Shown: piece by piece, positions 43,517 to 52,777 of the stretch
Layout: every line of letters starts with the position of its first letter
Position numbering within the stretch: the stretch's first letter is position 1
DNA from: Solirubrobacterales bacterium 67-14
Lineage (GTDB): Bacteria > Actinomycetota > Thermoleophilia > Solirubrobacterales > 70-9
Length of the DNA stretch: 64,000 nt
NCBI GenBank assembly: GCA_001897355.1
Contig: MKST01000011.1
Span: 273,504 to 337,503, forward strand
Reading direction: 5' to 3'
The notes under the pieces: model-generated
The model's database searches: none
What the model was told of the DNA's origin: nothing
What the model saw: the letters and a program-made list of their open reading frames with translations, nothing else
Translations under genes and position numbers: made by a program

Positions 43517-44395
43517 ATGAACGTTTCCGCAGACCTCAGCCATACGGCCCTCGTCTTCCCCGGCCAGGGCAGCCAGCGGGCCGAGATGCGCGACCTGGTT
43601 GCGGAGCACTGCCCGGAACTGATCGAGCTCGCGATCGACGAGATCGGCAGCGACCCCTTCGAGTTGGTTTCCGAGGGCACCGCCTACCAGCAGCCCGCGC
43701 TCTACTCGGCGGCGATCGCCGGTTGGAAGGCGGCCGGCAGCCCGCGAGCCGGATGGTTCGCCGGCCACTCCCTCGGTGAGCTGGCCGCAGCGGCCGCCTC
43801 CGGGGCGATCTCGACCGAAGACGGCCTGCGCCTGGCGATCACCCGGGGCCGCGTGATGCAGCAGGCGGCCGAAGCGGACCCGGGCGGGATGCTGGCCGTG
43901 CTCGGCGAGACCAGCGGCGTCCCGGCCCTGGCCAACTCCCTCGGACTGACTGTTGCCAACGACAACGCCCCCGACCAGATCGTTCTTTCGGGGCCGACCG
44001 AGGAGATCAAGGAAGCGCGAGCCAGGTTCAAGGAGGCCGGTGTCCGCACCGTGCGCCTGCCGGTTGCCGGCGCCTTTCACTCGCCGGCCATGGCGACCGC
44101 CGTGCCCGAGTTCCGAGCCGTCCTGGAGGGGATCAAGGTGAGCACAAGGCCCCGCTTGATCTCCTCCGTGACGGCCCGGCCCTTCACCGACCTGCGGGAA
44201 GGATTGCTCTCCGCCCTGACCCGCCCGGTCCGGTGGCGCGAGACGGTGCTGCGGTTGCGTGACCTGGGGGTCTCGCATTTCCTCGAGTCGGGCCCCGGCG
44301 AGGTGCTGACCGGCCTGGTCCGCCGCACGATCGAAGGGATCGACGCCGCCCCGCTCAGCAGCCTTTCGACCCCACAGGAGACCGCCGATGTTTGA
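43517..44395 (+). CDS. fabD: Malonyl-CoA:ACP transacylase
   Basis: The 292-residue enzyme loads malonate onto ACP. FPGQGSQ is at 14-20, the nucleophile S85 is in GHSLGE, R111 is in TRGR and H188 is in AGAFHSP. ATG 43517 is preferred to TTG 43496, which has no ribosome-binding site. It opens the type II fatty acid synthesis operon and overlaps fabH by 8 nt. Confidence 0.95.
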   Translation: MNVSADLSHTALVFPGQGSQRAEMRDLVAEHCPELIELAIDEIGSDPFELVSEGTAYQQPALYSAAIAGWKAAGSPRAGWFAGHSLGELAAAAASGAISTEDGLRLAITRGRVMQQAAEADPGGMLAVLGETSGVPALANSLGLTVANDNAPDQIVLSGPTEEIKEARARFKEAGVRTVRLPVAGAFHSPAMATAVPEFRAVLEGIKVSTRPRLISSVTARPFTDLREGLLSALTRPVRWRETVLRLRDLGVSHFLESGPGEVLTGLVRRTIEGIDAAPLSSLSTPQETADV

Positions 44396-45407
44396 GCTCG
44401 AACTCGAACGCACGATGGATCTTTCCTCCCCGACGGTTCGGGGCACCGCGGTTGTCGGTCTGGGGGTCGCGGTGCCCGAACCGGTCGTCCCCAACCAGGT
44501 GGTGGCCGACCGGCTCGGGGTGACGCCCGAATGGATCACCGAGCGGACCGGCGTCAAACAGCGCCATGTCGCACCGGCCGAGAAGACCCTGGTCGAAATC
44601 GCCACCGAGGGCGGCCGAGCCGCGCTCGAGGACGCGGGGGTCGAGGCCGATTCGATCGACCTGGTGATCGTCGCCACGGTCACCGGTGAGATGCTCTGCC
44701 CGGCCGCGGCACCGGTCGTCGCCGCCAATCTGGGCTGCGACCATGCCGGTGCCTTCGACCTGAATGCCGCCTGCTCGGGCTTCCTCTCCGGGCTTGGCAT
44801 GGCGTCCGCCTGGATCGCGACCGGAGCTGCCGAGCGGGCCCTGGTGGTCGGCTGTGACCTGATGTACCGGGTGATCGACCACGACGACCGCTCGACCGCC
44901 GGGATCTTCGCCGACGGCGGCGGCGCAGTCGTACTCGCCCCCTGCGCCGGCGAGGGCCGGATCGGCCGGATCAACCTGGCCAGCGACGGTGGCCGTGGCG
45001 AGCTGGTCGAGGCGACCCGCGAAGAGGCGATCGTCCGCATGAACGGCCACGACACCTTCCGCCAGGCGGTCGCCCGCCTCTGCGAGACCACCCTCGAGGC
45101 AGCGGACGACGCCGGCCTCACCCTGGACGAGATCGACCTCTTCGTCTACCACCAGGCCAATAGCCGGATCATCGCCGCGGTCGGCGAGAAGCTCGGTCTC
45201 GACCCGGCCAAGGTGGTCGACTGCGTCGGTGAGTACGGCAACACTTCAGCCGGCTCGCTCCCGATCGCGCTGGGCGTCGCCCGCGAAGACGGTCGGCTCA
45301 AGCCCGGCTCGAAAGTTCTGCTCGGCGTCTTCGGCGGCGGCCTGACCTGGGGTGCCGGCGTGGTCGAGTGGGGTTTCGACGAGGAGGCCGTGGATGGCCC
45401 GGAGTAA
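44388..45407 (+). CDS. fabH: Beta-ketoacyl-ACP synthase III
   Basis: The 339-residue initiating condensing enzyme joins acyl-CoA to malonyl-ACP. It has the triad C129 (NAACSGF), H255 (YHQAN) and N285 (YGNTSAGS). It overlaps fabD by 8 nt and fabG by 14 nt, so the three are tightly coupled. Actinobacterial FabH enzymes often prefer branched primers; the sequence alone does not decide this. Confidence 0.95.
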   Translation: MFELELERTMDLSSPTVRGTAVVGLGVAVPEPVVPNQVVADRLGVTPEWITERTGVKQRHVAPAEKTLVEIATEGGRAALEDAGVEADSIDLVIVATVTGEMLCPAAAPVVAANLGCDHAGAFDLNAACSGFLSGLGMASAWIATGAAERALVVGCDLMYRVIDHDDRSTAGIFADGGGAVVLAPCAGEGRIGRINLASDGGRGELVEATREEAIVRMNGHDTFRQAVARLCETTLEAADDAGLTLDEIDLFVYHQANSRIIAAVGEKLGLDPAKVVDCVGEYGNTSAGSLPIALGVAREDGRLKPGSKVLLGVFGGGLTWGAGVVEWGFDEEAVDGPE

Positions 45408-46152
45408 CGGGAACGGCAACAGCCGGCCCGAGGGCGCGGCCCTGGTCACCGGCGCCTCCGGCGGGATCGGTGCCGCCACCGCCCATGCGCTGGCCGCCGG
45501 GGGCTGGCCGGTCGCCGTCCACTTCCGCTCCAACCCCGAGGGGGCGGCCGAGGTGGTCGCCTCGATCGAACGTTCGGGCGGGCGGGCGATCGCGGTCGGC
45601 GCCGACCTCGACTCGGCCGAGGCCGCCGACCAGCTGCTCACCCAGGTCGAGGAAAGCTTCGGGCCGGTCCTGGTCCTGGTCAACAACGCCGGCCGCCGGG
45701 CCGATGGCCTCTCCCCCCAGATCAAGGACCAGGAGTGGCAGCAGGTGATCGAGACCAACCTGAACGCCGCCTTCCGCCTGACCCGGCGCACCCTGAAGCC
45801 GATGCTTCGGGCCCGCTTCGGCCGGGTCGTCAACGTCGCCTCGGTGGTCGGCCCTCGCGCCAACCCGGGACAGGCCAACTACGCCGCCTCGAAGGCGGGG
45901 CTGATCGGGATGACCAAGACGATCGCGGTCGAGGTCGCGCGACGCGGGGTGACCGTGAACGCGGTCGCACCCGGGCTGGTCGAGACCGGGCTGACCGCCG
46001 ACCTGCCGGCCGGCGCCTTCGACGAGGCGATCCCCGCCCGCCGGCCCGGTACGCCCGAGGAGATCGCCGCCTGCATCGGATTTCTCGCCTCGGACGAGGC
46101 CTCGTACGTGACCGGAAGCGTGCTCACCGTCGACGGCGGGATGAGCGCATGA
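45394..46152 (+). CDS. fabG: 3-oxoacyl-ACP reductase
   Basis: The 252-residue SDR has TGASGGIG, NNAGRRADG, Ser in VASVVG and YAASKAG. It reduces 3-oxoacyl-ACP with NADPH; HFRSN after beta-2 fits NADPH. ATG 45394 is fixed by GGAGG 7 nt upstream, inside the end of fabH. Its place between fabH and acpP supports the assignment over other SDR roles. Confidence 0.92.
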   Translation: MARSNGNGNSRPEGAALVTGASGGIGAATAHALAAGGWPVAVHFRSNPEGAAEVVASIERSGGRAIAVGADLDSAEAADQLLTQVEESFGPVLVLVNNAGRRADGLSPQIKDQEWQQVIETNLNAAFRLTRRTLKPMLRARFGRVVNVASVVGPRANPGQANYAASKAGLIGMTKTIAVEVARRGVTVNAVAPGLVETGLTADLPAGAFDEAIPARRPGTPEEIAACIGFLASDEASYVTGSVLTVDGGMSA

Positions 46153-46177
46153 ACAAACCAAAGGAAAGAAGGACTCG

Positions 46178-46426
46178 ATGACCACCAAGGCAGACCCGCA
46201 GTCGGCAGAAACAGTGATCCGCAAGGGTCTCGAAGAGGTCGGGGCCGACCCGGACCAGATCGCCCGCGACGCCACCTTCGAATCGCTCGACGTCGACTCG
46301 CTCGACCTGGTCGAGATCGCGCAGATCGTCGAGGACGAGTTCGGGGTCGAGCTGACCGGAGACGACGTCAAGGACCTGAACACGGTCGGCGAGGTCATCG
46401 ACCTGGTGGTGACCAAGGCAGCATGA
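46178..46426 (+). CDS. acpP: Acyl carrier protein
   Basis: The 82-residue acidic protein carries the phosphopantetheine serine S41 in DVDSLDLVEI. It shuttles the growing acyl chain among the enzymes of the operon. GAAGGA lies upstream of the ATG, and the stop overlaps fabF by 4 nt. Confidence 0.96.
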   Translation: MTTKADPQSAETVIRKGLEEVGADPDQIARDATFESLDVDSLDLVEIAQIVEDEFGVELTGDDVKDLNTVGEVIDLVVTKAA

Positions 46427-47613
46427 AACGCCGCGCCGTCATCACCGGGACCGGGGCCGTCTCACCCCTCGGGGTCGGGGCCGAGACCCTGGTCGACCGC
46501 TGGACCCGCGGCGAAAGCGGAATCGTCGACGGTGACGCCAGCTGCCGTGAGTTCGACCCGCTCGAGTTCCTCAGCCGCAAAGAGGCGCGCCGGGCCGACC
46601 GTTTCACCCAGCTCGCCCTGGCCGCCTCCGACGAGGCGCTGGCCAAGGCCGGTTGGGAGGAACTTCCGTACGACTCCCGGCGGATCGGCTGCGTGATCGG
46701 CACCGGCATCGGCGGGATCGGCTCCCTGATGGAACAGTCGGCGGTGCTGCGGGAAAAGGGCGCCAAGGCGGTCTCCCCCCTGGCCGTGCCTCTGATGATG
46801 GCCAACGCCGGCTCGGCCGCGGTCGCGATGCGCCACGGCCTGAACGGCGAGAGCTTCGGCGTCGTGTCCGCCTGCGCGGCCGGCGCCCACGCGATCGGCA
46901 CCGCGGTGCGCATGATCCGGGCCGGGGCCGCCGACGCGGTGGTCACCGGCGGCTCCGAATCGGCAATGACCGATGTCGCGATCGCCGCCTTCGCTTCGAT
47001 GGGCGCAACCTCCCCGACCGGCATCTCCCGCCCCTTCGACGCGCGGCGCGACGGCTTCGTGATGGGTGAAGGCGCCGGCGTGCTGGTACTCGAAGACGCC
47101 GAGGCCGCGGAGGCCCGCGGGGCCACCATCCTCGGCGAGATCCTCGGCTACGGCGCCAGCTCCGACGCCCACCACCTGACCGCCCCGGACCCTTCCGGCA
47201 CCGAGTCGGCACGGGCGATCCGCATGGCCCTCGACGATGCGGGCTTGGGCGTGGAAGACATCGACTACGTCAACGCCCACGGCACCTCCACCCCGCTCAA
47301 CGACCGCTCCGAGACCGACGCCCTGAAGCTCGCCTTCGGCGAGGCTGCCGGGTCCGTCCCGGTCAGCTCGACCAAGTCGGTGATCGGGCACCTGATGGGC
47401 GCCGCCGGCGCGGTCGAGGCCGTGGCTACGACCACCCTGCTCGGCCGCCACGTCGCCCCGCCCACGGTCGGCCTCGAACAGTTCGAGGAAGGCCTCGACC
47501 TCGACTACGTGCCGGGCGAAGCCCGGGAGCTGCCGGGTGAGCAGCTCTACGCAATCTCCAACTCCTTCGGGTTCGGCGGTCACAACGCCGTGCTCTGCAT
47601 TGCCGCGACATGA
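46423..47613 (+). CDS. fabF: Beta-ketoacyl-ACP synthase II
   Basis: The 396-residue elongating condensing enzyme has C151 (VSACAAG), H286 (NAHGTST), K318 and H323 (IGHLMGA). It extends acyl-ACP by two carbons with malonyl-ACP. It overlaps acpP and the carboxyltransferase gene by 4 nt each. Confidence 0.95.
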   Translation: MKRRAVITGTGAVSPLGVGAETLVDRWTRGESGIVDGDASCREFDPLEFLSRKEARRADRFTQLALAASDEALAKAGWEELPYDSRRIGCVIGTGIGGIGSLMEQSAVLREKGAKAVSPLAVPLMMANAGSAAVAMRHGLNGESFGVVSACAAGAHAIGTAVRMIRAGAADAVVTGGSESAMTDVAIAAFASMGATSPTGISRPFDARRDGFVMGEGAGVLVLEDAEAAEARGATILGEILGYGASSDAHHLTAPDPSGTESARAIRMALDDAGLGVEDIDYVNAHGTSTPLNDRSETDALKLAFGEAAGSVPVSSTKSVIGHLMGAAGAVEAVATTTLLGRHVAPPTVGLEQFEEGLDLDYVPGEARELPGEQLYAISNSFGFGGHNAVLCIAAT

Positions 47614-49052
47614 ATGCGACCGTCGCGGCAACCGCAAGCCCCGAGGCGGCGTCTTCTCCCAGGCGACGGCTCGAAGGGCTTTGCGATCCGGGCAGCTTCC
47701 GACCACTGCGCTCGGCCACTCTCTCCCCTGGGCTGGGCAGGCGCGCAACACCCGGCGATGGAGTCATCGCCGGCGCCGGCCTGGTCGGAGGCCGCCCGGT
47801 GTTTTGCTACTCCCAGGACCCGGGCTTCCTCGGCGGCTCCCTGGGTGAGATCCACGCCGAGACCATCGTCCGCACCCTGCGCCTGGCCGGCGACGCCAGG
47901 GCGCCGGTGGTCGGGTTCGTCGAGTCCGGCGGCGCCCGCCTGCAGGAAGGCCACGCCGCCCTGGCCGGCTACGGGCGGATCTTCCGTGAGAGCGTCCGGC
48001 TGGCCCGGCGGGTGCCGCAGATCTCGATCGTGGCCGGGGTCTCGGCCGGCGGCGGCGCCTACTCACCCGCTCTGACCGACTTCGTGCTGATGAGCCGCGA
48101 CGCCCGCCTGTTCCTGACCGGCCCCCGCGTCGTTGCCGAGGCGGTCGGCGAGGAAGTCTCGATGGAGGACCTGGGCGGCCCTCGTATCCACGAGCAGAAC
48201 GGGGTCTGCCAGATGGTCGCCGAGACCGAAGCGGAGGCGATCGAGGACGCCCGCCGCCTGCTCGGCCTGTTGCCGCAGACGATCGGCCGCGAGCCGGAGA
48301 TGGTCGACCCGGTACCACCGGAAACCCCCGATCCCGGTGCGACCGTGCCGGCCGACGGGCGCAAGACCTATGACGTGCGCGACACCGCCCGGGCGATCGT
48401 CGACGAGGCGAGCCTGGTCGAGATCCACCCCCGCTGGGGTGACGGCATCTTCACCGGCCTGGCCCGCCTCGAGGGACGTTCGGTCGCCGTGGTGGCCAAC
48501 CAGCCGCGCCGTTTCGGCGGCGTGATCGACGCCCGGGCCTCGGAGAAGGCCGCCGGCTTCGTCGCCGCCGCCGACCGGTTCGGGCTGCCGCTGGTCGTGC
48601 TGGTCGACACGCCCGGCTTCATGCCCGGGCTGAGACAGGAACAGGCCGGGGTGATCCGTCACGGCGCCGCGTTGCTGCGGGCCTTCGCCGGCGCGAGCGT
48701 GCCGAAGCTGACCGTGGTCATGCGCAAGGCTTACGGCGGTGCCGCGATCACCATGAACTCGCGCGACCTCGGGGCCGACGTGGTCTTCGCTTGGCCGGAG
48801 GCCGAGATCGGGATCATGTCCGCCGGGCAGGCGGTGAATTTCGTCCATCGGCGCGAGATCGCCGACGGGACCAGCGACCGGGACGAGCTGGCCGATGCCT
48901 ATGCGGCCGAGCACCTGACCGCCGAGGCGGCCGCGGCCAGCGGCTTCGTCGACGAGGTGATCGACCCGGCCGAGACCAGGGCGTCGCTGGCCTGGGCACT
49001 CAGCACGATCGCCGCCGGCGTACGGCAGCCAGCGGGGATCCCGAAATGGTGA
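47610..49052 (+). CDS. Acyl-CoA carboxylase carboxyltransferase (AccD/PccB-like)
   Basis: The 480-residue carboxyltransferase has both crotonase-like halves in one chain: GFVESGGARLQEG and GVSAGGGAYSPALTDF in the N half, and VDTPGFMPGLRQEQAGVIRHGAALL and KAYGGAAITMNS in the C half. With a biotin carboxylase/carrier subunit encoded elsewhere it makes malonyl-CoA (or methylmalonyl-CoA). Its place in the operon favours malonyl-CoA supply. Confidence 0.92.
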   Translation: MNATVAATASPEAASSPRRRLEGLCDPGSFRPLRSATLSPGLGRRATPGDGVIAGAGLVGGRPVFCYSQDPGFLGGSLGEIHAETIVRTLRLAGDARAPVVGFVESGGARLQEGHAALAGYGRIFRESVRLARRVPQISIVAGVSAGGGAYSPALTDFVLMSRDARLFLTGPRVVAEAVGEEVSMEDLGGPRIHEQNGVCQMVAETEAEAIEDARRLLGLLPQTIGREPEMVDPVPPETPDPGATVPADGRKTYDVRDTARAIVDEASLVEIHPRWGDGIFTGLARLEGRSVAVVANQPRRFGGVIDARASEKAAGFVAAADRFGLPLVVLVDTPGFMPGLRQEQAGVIRHGAALLRAFAGASVPKLTVVMRKAYGGAAITMNSRDLGADVVFAWPEAEIGIMSAGQAVNFVHRREIADGTSDRDELADAYAAEHLTAEAAAASGFVDEVIDPAETRASLAWALSTIAAGVRQPAGIPKW

Positions 49053-49666
49053 ACTCGTACGTCGCCCTGGGCGACAGCTTCACGGCCGGCAACGGGATCG
49101 AGCCGGGGCGGCGTTGGCCGGACCTGCTGGCCGCCGAACTCGCCGCGGGACGGGAGGGTTTCGAGTACGTCAACCTGGCCCGCGACGGGGCCGACAGCCG
49201 CGAGGTGCTGACCACGATCCAGCCGGCGATCGAGTGCCGGCCCGACCTCGTCACCCTGGCCTGCGGAGCCAACGACGTGCTGCTCAGCACCCGCCCCGAC
49301 ATCCCCGCCTTCGAAGGCCGCTTCGATTACATGCTCAAGAGCCTGCGGGATGGGATTCCGGGGGTACGGCTGCTGGTCTCGACCTATCCCGACGACTGGC
49401 AGATGCCGGGGCTCGGCCCCCGCACCGCCCAGCGGATCGACCGCGGCATCCGGGCGGTCAACCAGACGGTCATCGAACTCGCCTTCGCCCACGGGGTGCC
49501 GTGCATGGACGTCACCTCCCACCCCGGCGCGAAGGAGCCCGGCAACCTCGACGCGGACGGCCTCCACCCTTCGGCGCTCGGCCACCAGCGGGCCGCGGCC
49601 GAGTACGCGCAGGCGATCTACCGCCATTTCGAACTGGACAAAGACCAAAGGAGGATCACCGCATGA
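49046..49666 (+). CDS. SGNH/GDSL hydrolase inside the fatty acid operon
   Basis: The 206-residue protein has no signal peptide. Block I is ALGDSFTAGNG (S11), block III is CGANDVLL and block V is DADGLHPSALG. It could be a cytoplasmic esterase or acyl-thioesterase like TesA. ATG 49046 overlaps the carboxyltransferase by 7 nt, and the stop overlaps the MaoC gene by 4 nt, so it is fully embedded in the biosynthetic operon. Confidence 0.9.
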   Translation: MVNSYVALGDSFTAGNGIEPGRRWPDLLAAELAAGREGFEYVNLARDGADSREVLTTIQPAIECRPDLVTLACGANDVLLSTRPDIPAFEGRFDYMLKSLRDGIPGVRLLVSTYPDDWQMPGLGPRTAQRIDRGIRAVNQTVIELAFAHGVPCMDVTSHPGAKEPGNLDADGLHPSALGHQRAAAEYAQAIYRHFELDKDQRRITA

Positions 49667-50136
49667 ACACCAGCGGAGTGTTCGGCTCCGGCTTCGACCA
49701 GCTCGAGGTCGGGGACGGGTTCGAAACCGAATTCAGGACGATCTGCGACGAGGATCTGACCGCCTTCTCCGACCTGACCTGGGACCACCATCCCCTCCAC
49801 ACCGACCCGGAGTGGGCGGCCGGCTCTCCCTTCGGCAGCCGGATCGCCCACGGCATGCTGCTGCTCTCCTACTCGGTCGGCCTCGCCCCGATCGATCCCG
49901 AGCGAGTGGTCGCGCTGCGAGGCTTTGACCGCGTGGTGTTCAAGCGTCCGGTCCACATCGACGACCAGATCAGCCTGCGAGGAAAGATCGCCGAGCTTCG
50001 TCCGATCGACGACGAGACCGGCATCGCCCGCTTGACCTGGACGGTGGTCAACCAGGACGTGCAGACCGTGCTCAAGGCCAACGCCGAGATCATCTGGCGC
50101 CGGGCCGCACCGGTGCCCGAACCGGTGTATCTCTGA
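49663..50136 (+). CDS. MaoC-type (R)-hydratase/dehydratase
   Basis: The 157-residue single hot-dog MaoC domain has FSDLTWDHHPLHTDPEWA and SPFGSRIAHGMLLLS, the hydratase-2 Asp/His motif region. No FabZ or FabA is in the operon, so this enzyme probably dehydrates 3-hydroxyacyl-ACP, as HadB does in mycobacteria (inference). AAAGGAGG lies upstream of its ATG, and the stop overlaps fabI by one base. Confidence 0.9.
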   Translation: MNTSGVFGSGFDQLEVGDGFETEFRTICDEDLTAFSDLTWDHHPLHTDPEWAAGSPFGSRIAHGMLLLSYSVGLAPIDPERVVALRGFDRVVFKRPVHIDDQISLRGKIAELRPIDDETGIARLTWTVVNQDVQTVLKANAEIIWRRAAPVPEPVYL

Positions 50137-51002
50137 TGACCTCGAACCGATACGTGGCCACCGCCAACCACGCTCCCGCGAGCCCGAACGGTTCGGCTCG
50201 GCCCGACCCCGGCGAGCCCCAGCTGCTCCAAGGCAAGCGGATCCTGATCACCGGCGTGGTCAACCGGCGCAGCATCGCCTTCGCCACCGCCGAGCGGGCG
50301 CAGCGACTCGGCGCCGAGGTGATCCTGACCAGCTTCGGCCGGATCCGCCGCATGACCGAAAGGGCGGCGGCCCGCCTGCCCCGGGAGGTGCCGGTGCTGG
50401 AACTCGACGTCAACAGCGAACAGGACCTGGACCGCCTGCCCAGCCTGGTCGGCGAGCATTGGGACGGGATCGACGGGGTCCTCCACGCGATCGCCCATGC
50501 CCCGGGCGACGCGCTCGGCGGCAACTTCCTCGCGGCGCCGCGCCAGAGCGCCGCCGAGGCCTTCGAGACCAGCGCCTACTCGTTCAAGGCGCTGGCCGAC
50601 TCGGTCCGGCCGCTGCTCAGCGACCAGGGCGCCAGCCTGGTCGGCCTCGACTTCGATGCGACCGTGGCCTGGCCCTCCTACGATTGGATGGGCGTGGCCA
50701 AGGCCGCGCTCGAATCGGTCTCCCGCTACCTCGCCCGCGATCTCGGGCCGGAGAAGGTCCGGGTCAACCTGATCTCGGCCGGCCCGATCCGCACCGCCGC
50801 GGCCGGCGGCGTGCCCGGCTTCTCCGATCTCGCCGATTCCTGGTCAACGGCGGCCCCGCTCGATTGGGACATGGACGACCCGGAACCGGTCGCCGACACC
50901 GCCGCCTTCCTCTTCTCGGACCTCTCCCGCAGGATCACGGGCGAAATCATCCACGTCGACTCCGGCTTCCACGCGATCGGCGCCACCCCGCCCCCGGCCT
51001 GA
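50136..51002 (+). CDS. fabI: Enoyl-ACP reductase, FabI/InhA-like
   Basis: The 288-residue SDR-type reductase has GKRILITGVVNRRSIAFATA, the long FabI loop replacing GxxxGxG, and YDWMGVAKAALES with the Y-x6-K pair. It does the last reduction in each elongation cycle. About 30 N-terminal residues before the domain are disordered (PNGSARPDPGEP). It is the last clear gene of the operon. Confidence 0.94.
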   Translation: MTSNRYVATANHAPASPNGSARPDPGEPQLLQGKRILITGVVNRRSIAFATAERAQRLGAEVILTSFGRIRRMTERAAARLPREVPVLELDVNSEQDLDRLPSLVGEHWDGIDGVLHAIAHAPGDALGGNFLAAPRQSAAEAFETSAYSFKALADSVRPLLSDQGASLVGLDFDATVAWPSYDWMGVAKAALESVSRYLARDLGPEKVRVNLISAGPIRTAAAGGVPGFSDLADSWSTAAPLDWDMDDPEPVADTAAFLFSDLSRRITGEIIHVDSGFHAIGATPPPA

Positions 51003-51056
51003 ACCGAGACCCCGTGACGGACAGACTTTGCCAGCCGGCGAACGGGCGGTGCAACA

Positions 51057-51422
51057 ATGCGAAACATGAACTTCGAACGCACCGATTTCGTATCGATCCC
51101 GGTTCAGGACATGGAACGGGCAAAAGCCTTCTACCGCGACGTGCTGGGCATGGACAGCCCCGACTGGGATGCCGGCTGGCCCGAGATCGAGACCGGAAAC
51201 GTGTCCCTGTACCTGGTCGACCCGAGCGTGAGGGGCGTCGACTTCGCACCCCACAAGGTCGAGGTCGCGCTACGGGTCCCGGATGTACCGGAGGCCAAGC
51301 GGGAGCTCGAAGCAAAAGGGGTCGAGTTCAGCGGCGAGCATGACACCGGGGTCTGCAAGATGGCCTTCTTCGAGGACAGCGAGGGCAACGCCCTGATGCT
51401 GCACCGCCGCTACGCCCCCTGA
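51057..51422 (+). CDS. Single VOC-domain protein
   Basis: The 121-residue glyoxalase-like protein starts FVSIPVQDMERAKAFYRDVL and ends DSEGNALMLHRRY. The usual first-strand metal His is replaced (SIPV), so it may be a binding rather than a metal-enzyme form. It lies 54 nt after fabI. Its 3' end overlaps the convergent membrane protein gene by 13 nt. Confidence 0.82.
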   Translation: MRNMNFERTDFVSIPVQDMERAKAFYRDVLGMDSPDWDAGWPEIETGNVSLYLVDPSVRGVDFAPHKVEVALRVPDVPEAKRELEAKGVEFSGEHDTGVCKMAFFEDSEGNALMLHRRYAP

Positions 51423-52351
51423 CGATGGGTCGGCGTTAGACGCGCCAGGCGGACCAGCAGGGCCGTCGTGGCGAGGCCCGAGAGGGCGAGCAGCAACAAC
51501 AACGCCTTGTCGCCGAGCGGGACGGCGCTCACCCCGTAGAGCAAGACGACCGGCAGGATCGTCGCCAAACCCAGGATCCCGGCGAGCATGCCCGCCGGGT
51601 CGCGGTGCCGTCGGATCGTCCCGATCGCCAGCGCACCGATCATTGCCAGCCCGTAGGCGACGAGGCATATCCCAAGCCCGTTCAAGTCGACCTTGCCGAG
51701 GGCCACATACTGCGGGTACAGGAGCCGGGCCGAGATCGCGCCCACGGCCACCCAGGCCGTCGTCGCCAGGACCGCTGGGAATGAAGCGCGGCGGCCGGGG
51801 CAGATGCTCGCGGCGAGAAACAGCAGTCCGGCCGGGATCACGGCACCGAGAAACGGCAGGTCGAAACCGCTGGCAGTCCAGGTGGCCGTGGCCTCGAGCG
51901 GTCCGTTCAACAGAAGCCCGTTGCCTTGCGCGACGCCTAGCAGGACGACGAGGGTCCCGCCGAACGCCAATGGCAGACGCCATCCCGCGAGCAGCCCGAG
52001 CAGGGCGAGGGCGGGCGCGGCGATGACGGCGATCCAGCTCCAGCCGGGCCAGGCCAGTCCATCGATGCCGAGCCAGAAGGCGAGGGTGCCGAGGTCGACG
52101 GCCAGGAGGGCCACCGCCACCGGCAGCGCTATCCGCCGAAGCGCTTCCTGCCAAGGCAGCTCGGCGAGGTCACCGGCTCGGGCGACCAGTCCACCGCGGA
52201 GCAACCCCAACGCCTCACGGCCGGTCGACGACTGGCCCTCATCGACCAGATCCCGCGCCAAGGAGATCAGCACCGCGCCCTCCGCCTGTCTCATCTCGCG
52301 CGGATAGGCGCGCAGCGCGAGCCAGAGCCGCGCCCCTCCTTCCCTGCTCAC
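51410..52351 (-). CDS. Membrane protein paired with PadR
   Basis: The 313-residue protein has a soluble N-terminal helix region (1-70: WLALRAYPREMRQAEGAVLI) and about eight transmembrane helices. The N part resembles the HAAS-type signalling segments that accompany PadR regulators. GTG 52351 overlaps the padR stop as GTGA, so the two are co-expressed. Transport or signalling function is unknown. Confidence 0.8.
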   Translation of the reverse strand: MSREGGARLWLALRAYPREMRQAEGAVLISLARDLVDEGQSSTGREALGLLRGGLVARAGDLAELPWQEALRRIALPVAVALLAVDLGTLAFWLGIDGLAWPGWSWIAVIAAPALALLGLLAGWRLPLAFGGTLVVLLGVAQGNGLLLNGPLEATATWTASGFDLPFLGAVIPAGLLFLAASICPGRRASFPAVLATTAWVAVGAISARLLYPQYVALGKVDLNGLGICLVAYGLAMIGALAIGTIRRHRDPAGMLAGILGLATILPVVLLYGVSAVPLGDKALLLLLALSGLATTALLVRLARLTPTHRQGA

Positions 52352-52704
52352 GCCTCGACCGCCTTCGCCGGACGGGTCGCGCCGGCGCCTTCGACGATCG
52401 CCGCGGCGCTACGCATCCGGGTCGCCTCTTCGTGAAGCGCGGTTCGGCCTTCGCTGGTCAACGAGTAGGAGCGGCGCTTCCGCCCGGCCACTAGTTCGTC
52501 ACCGATTTCCACGAGCATTCCTTGTTTGACGAGCCGGTCGAGCGCGCCATAGAGCGTGCCCGCGGTCAGGCGCACGCGCCCGTCCGAAAGCTCCGATGCT
52601 CGCTGCGCGATCGCGTAGCCATGGAGCGGGCCGTCGAGCAGCGCGGCCAGCAGAAAGTAGGTTGGTTCTCGGATCTCAGGCGGCATGCGCAGAGCATAGA
52701 TCAT
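52348..52704 (-). CDS. PadR-family transcriptional regulator
   Basis: The 118-residue protein is a PadR winged helix (about 8-95: YFLLAALLDGPLHGYAIAQR, TAGTLYGALDRLVKQGMLVE) with a short C-terminal helix. It probably represses itself and the coupled membrane protein gene. A dyad TATCG-N5-CGATA lies 10 nt upstream of its start codon. Confidence 0.93.
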   Translation of the reverse strand: MIYALRMPPEIREPTYFLLAALLDGPLHGYAIAQRASELSDGRVRLTAGTLYGALDRLVKQGMLVEIGDELVAGRKRRSYSLTSEGRTALHEEATRMRSAAAIVEGAGATRPAKAVEA

Positions 52705-52708
52705 CCAT

Positions 52709-52728
52709 CGATGTATCGTCGTCCGATA
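52709..52728. promoter_or_regulatory. Candidate PadR operator
   Basis: Overlapping dyads CGAT-GT-ATCG (52709-52718) and TATCG-TCGTC-CGATA (52714-52728) lie in the gap between padR and the divergent SnoaL-like gene. Confidence 0.5.
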
Positions 52729-52777
52729 TATGTTGAATGAGCAGCGGACCAGTCGCGCCGGAGCGCATAATTGGAAT

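Noticed and set aside
42152-45121. A 989-codon open frame on the minus strand
   Set aside because: It is antisense to the sensor kinase, response regulator, fabD and fabH, all of which have clear family motifs; the frame stays open because of GC-rich codon structure, and its translation is low-complexity.
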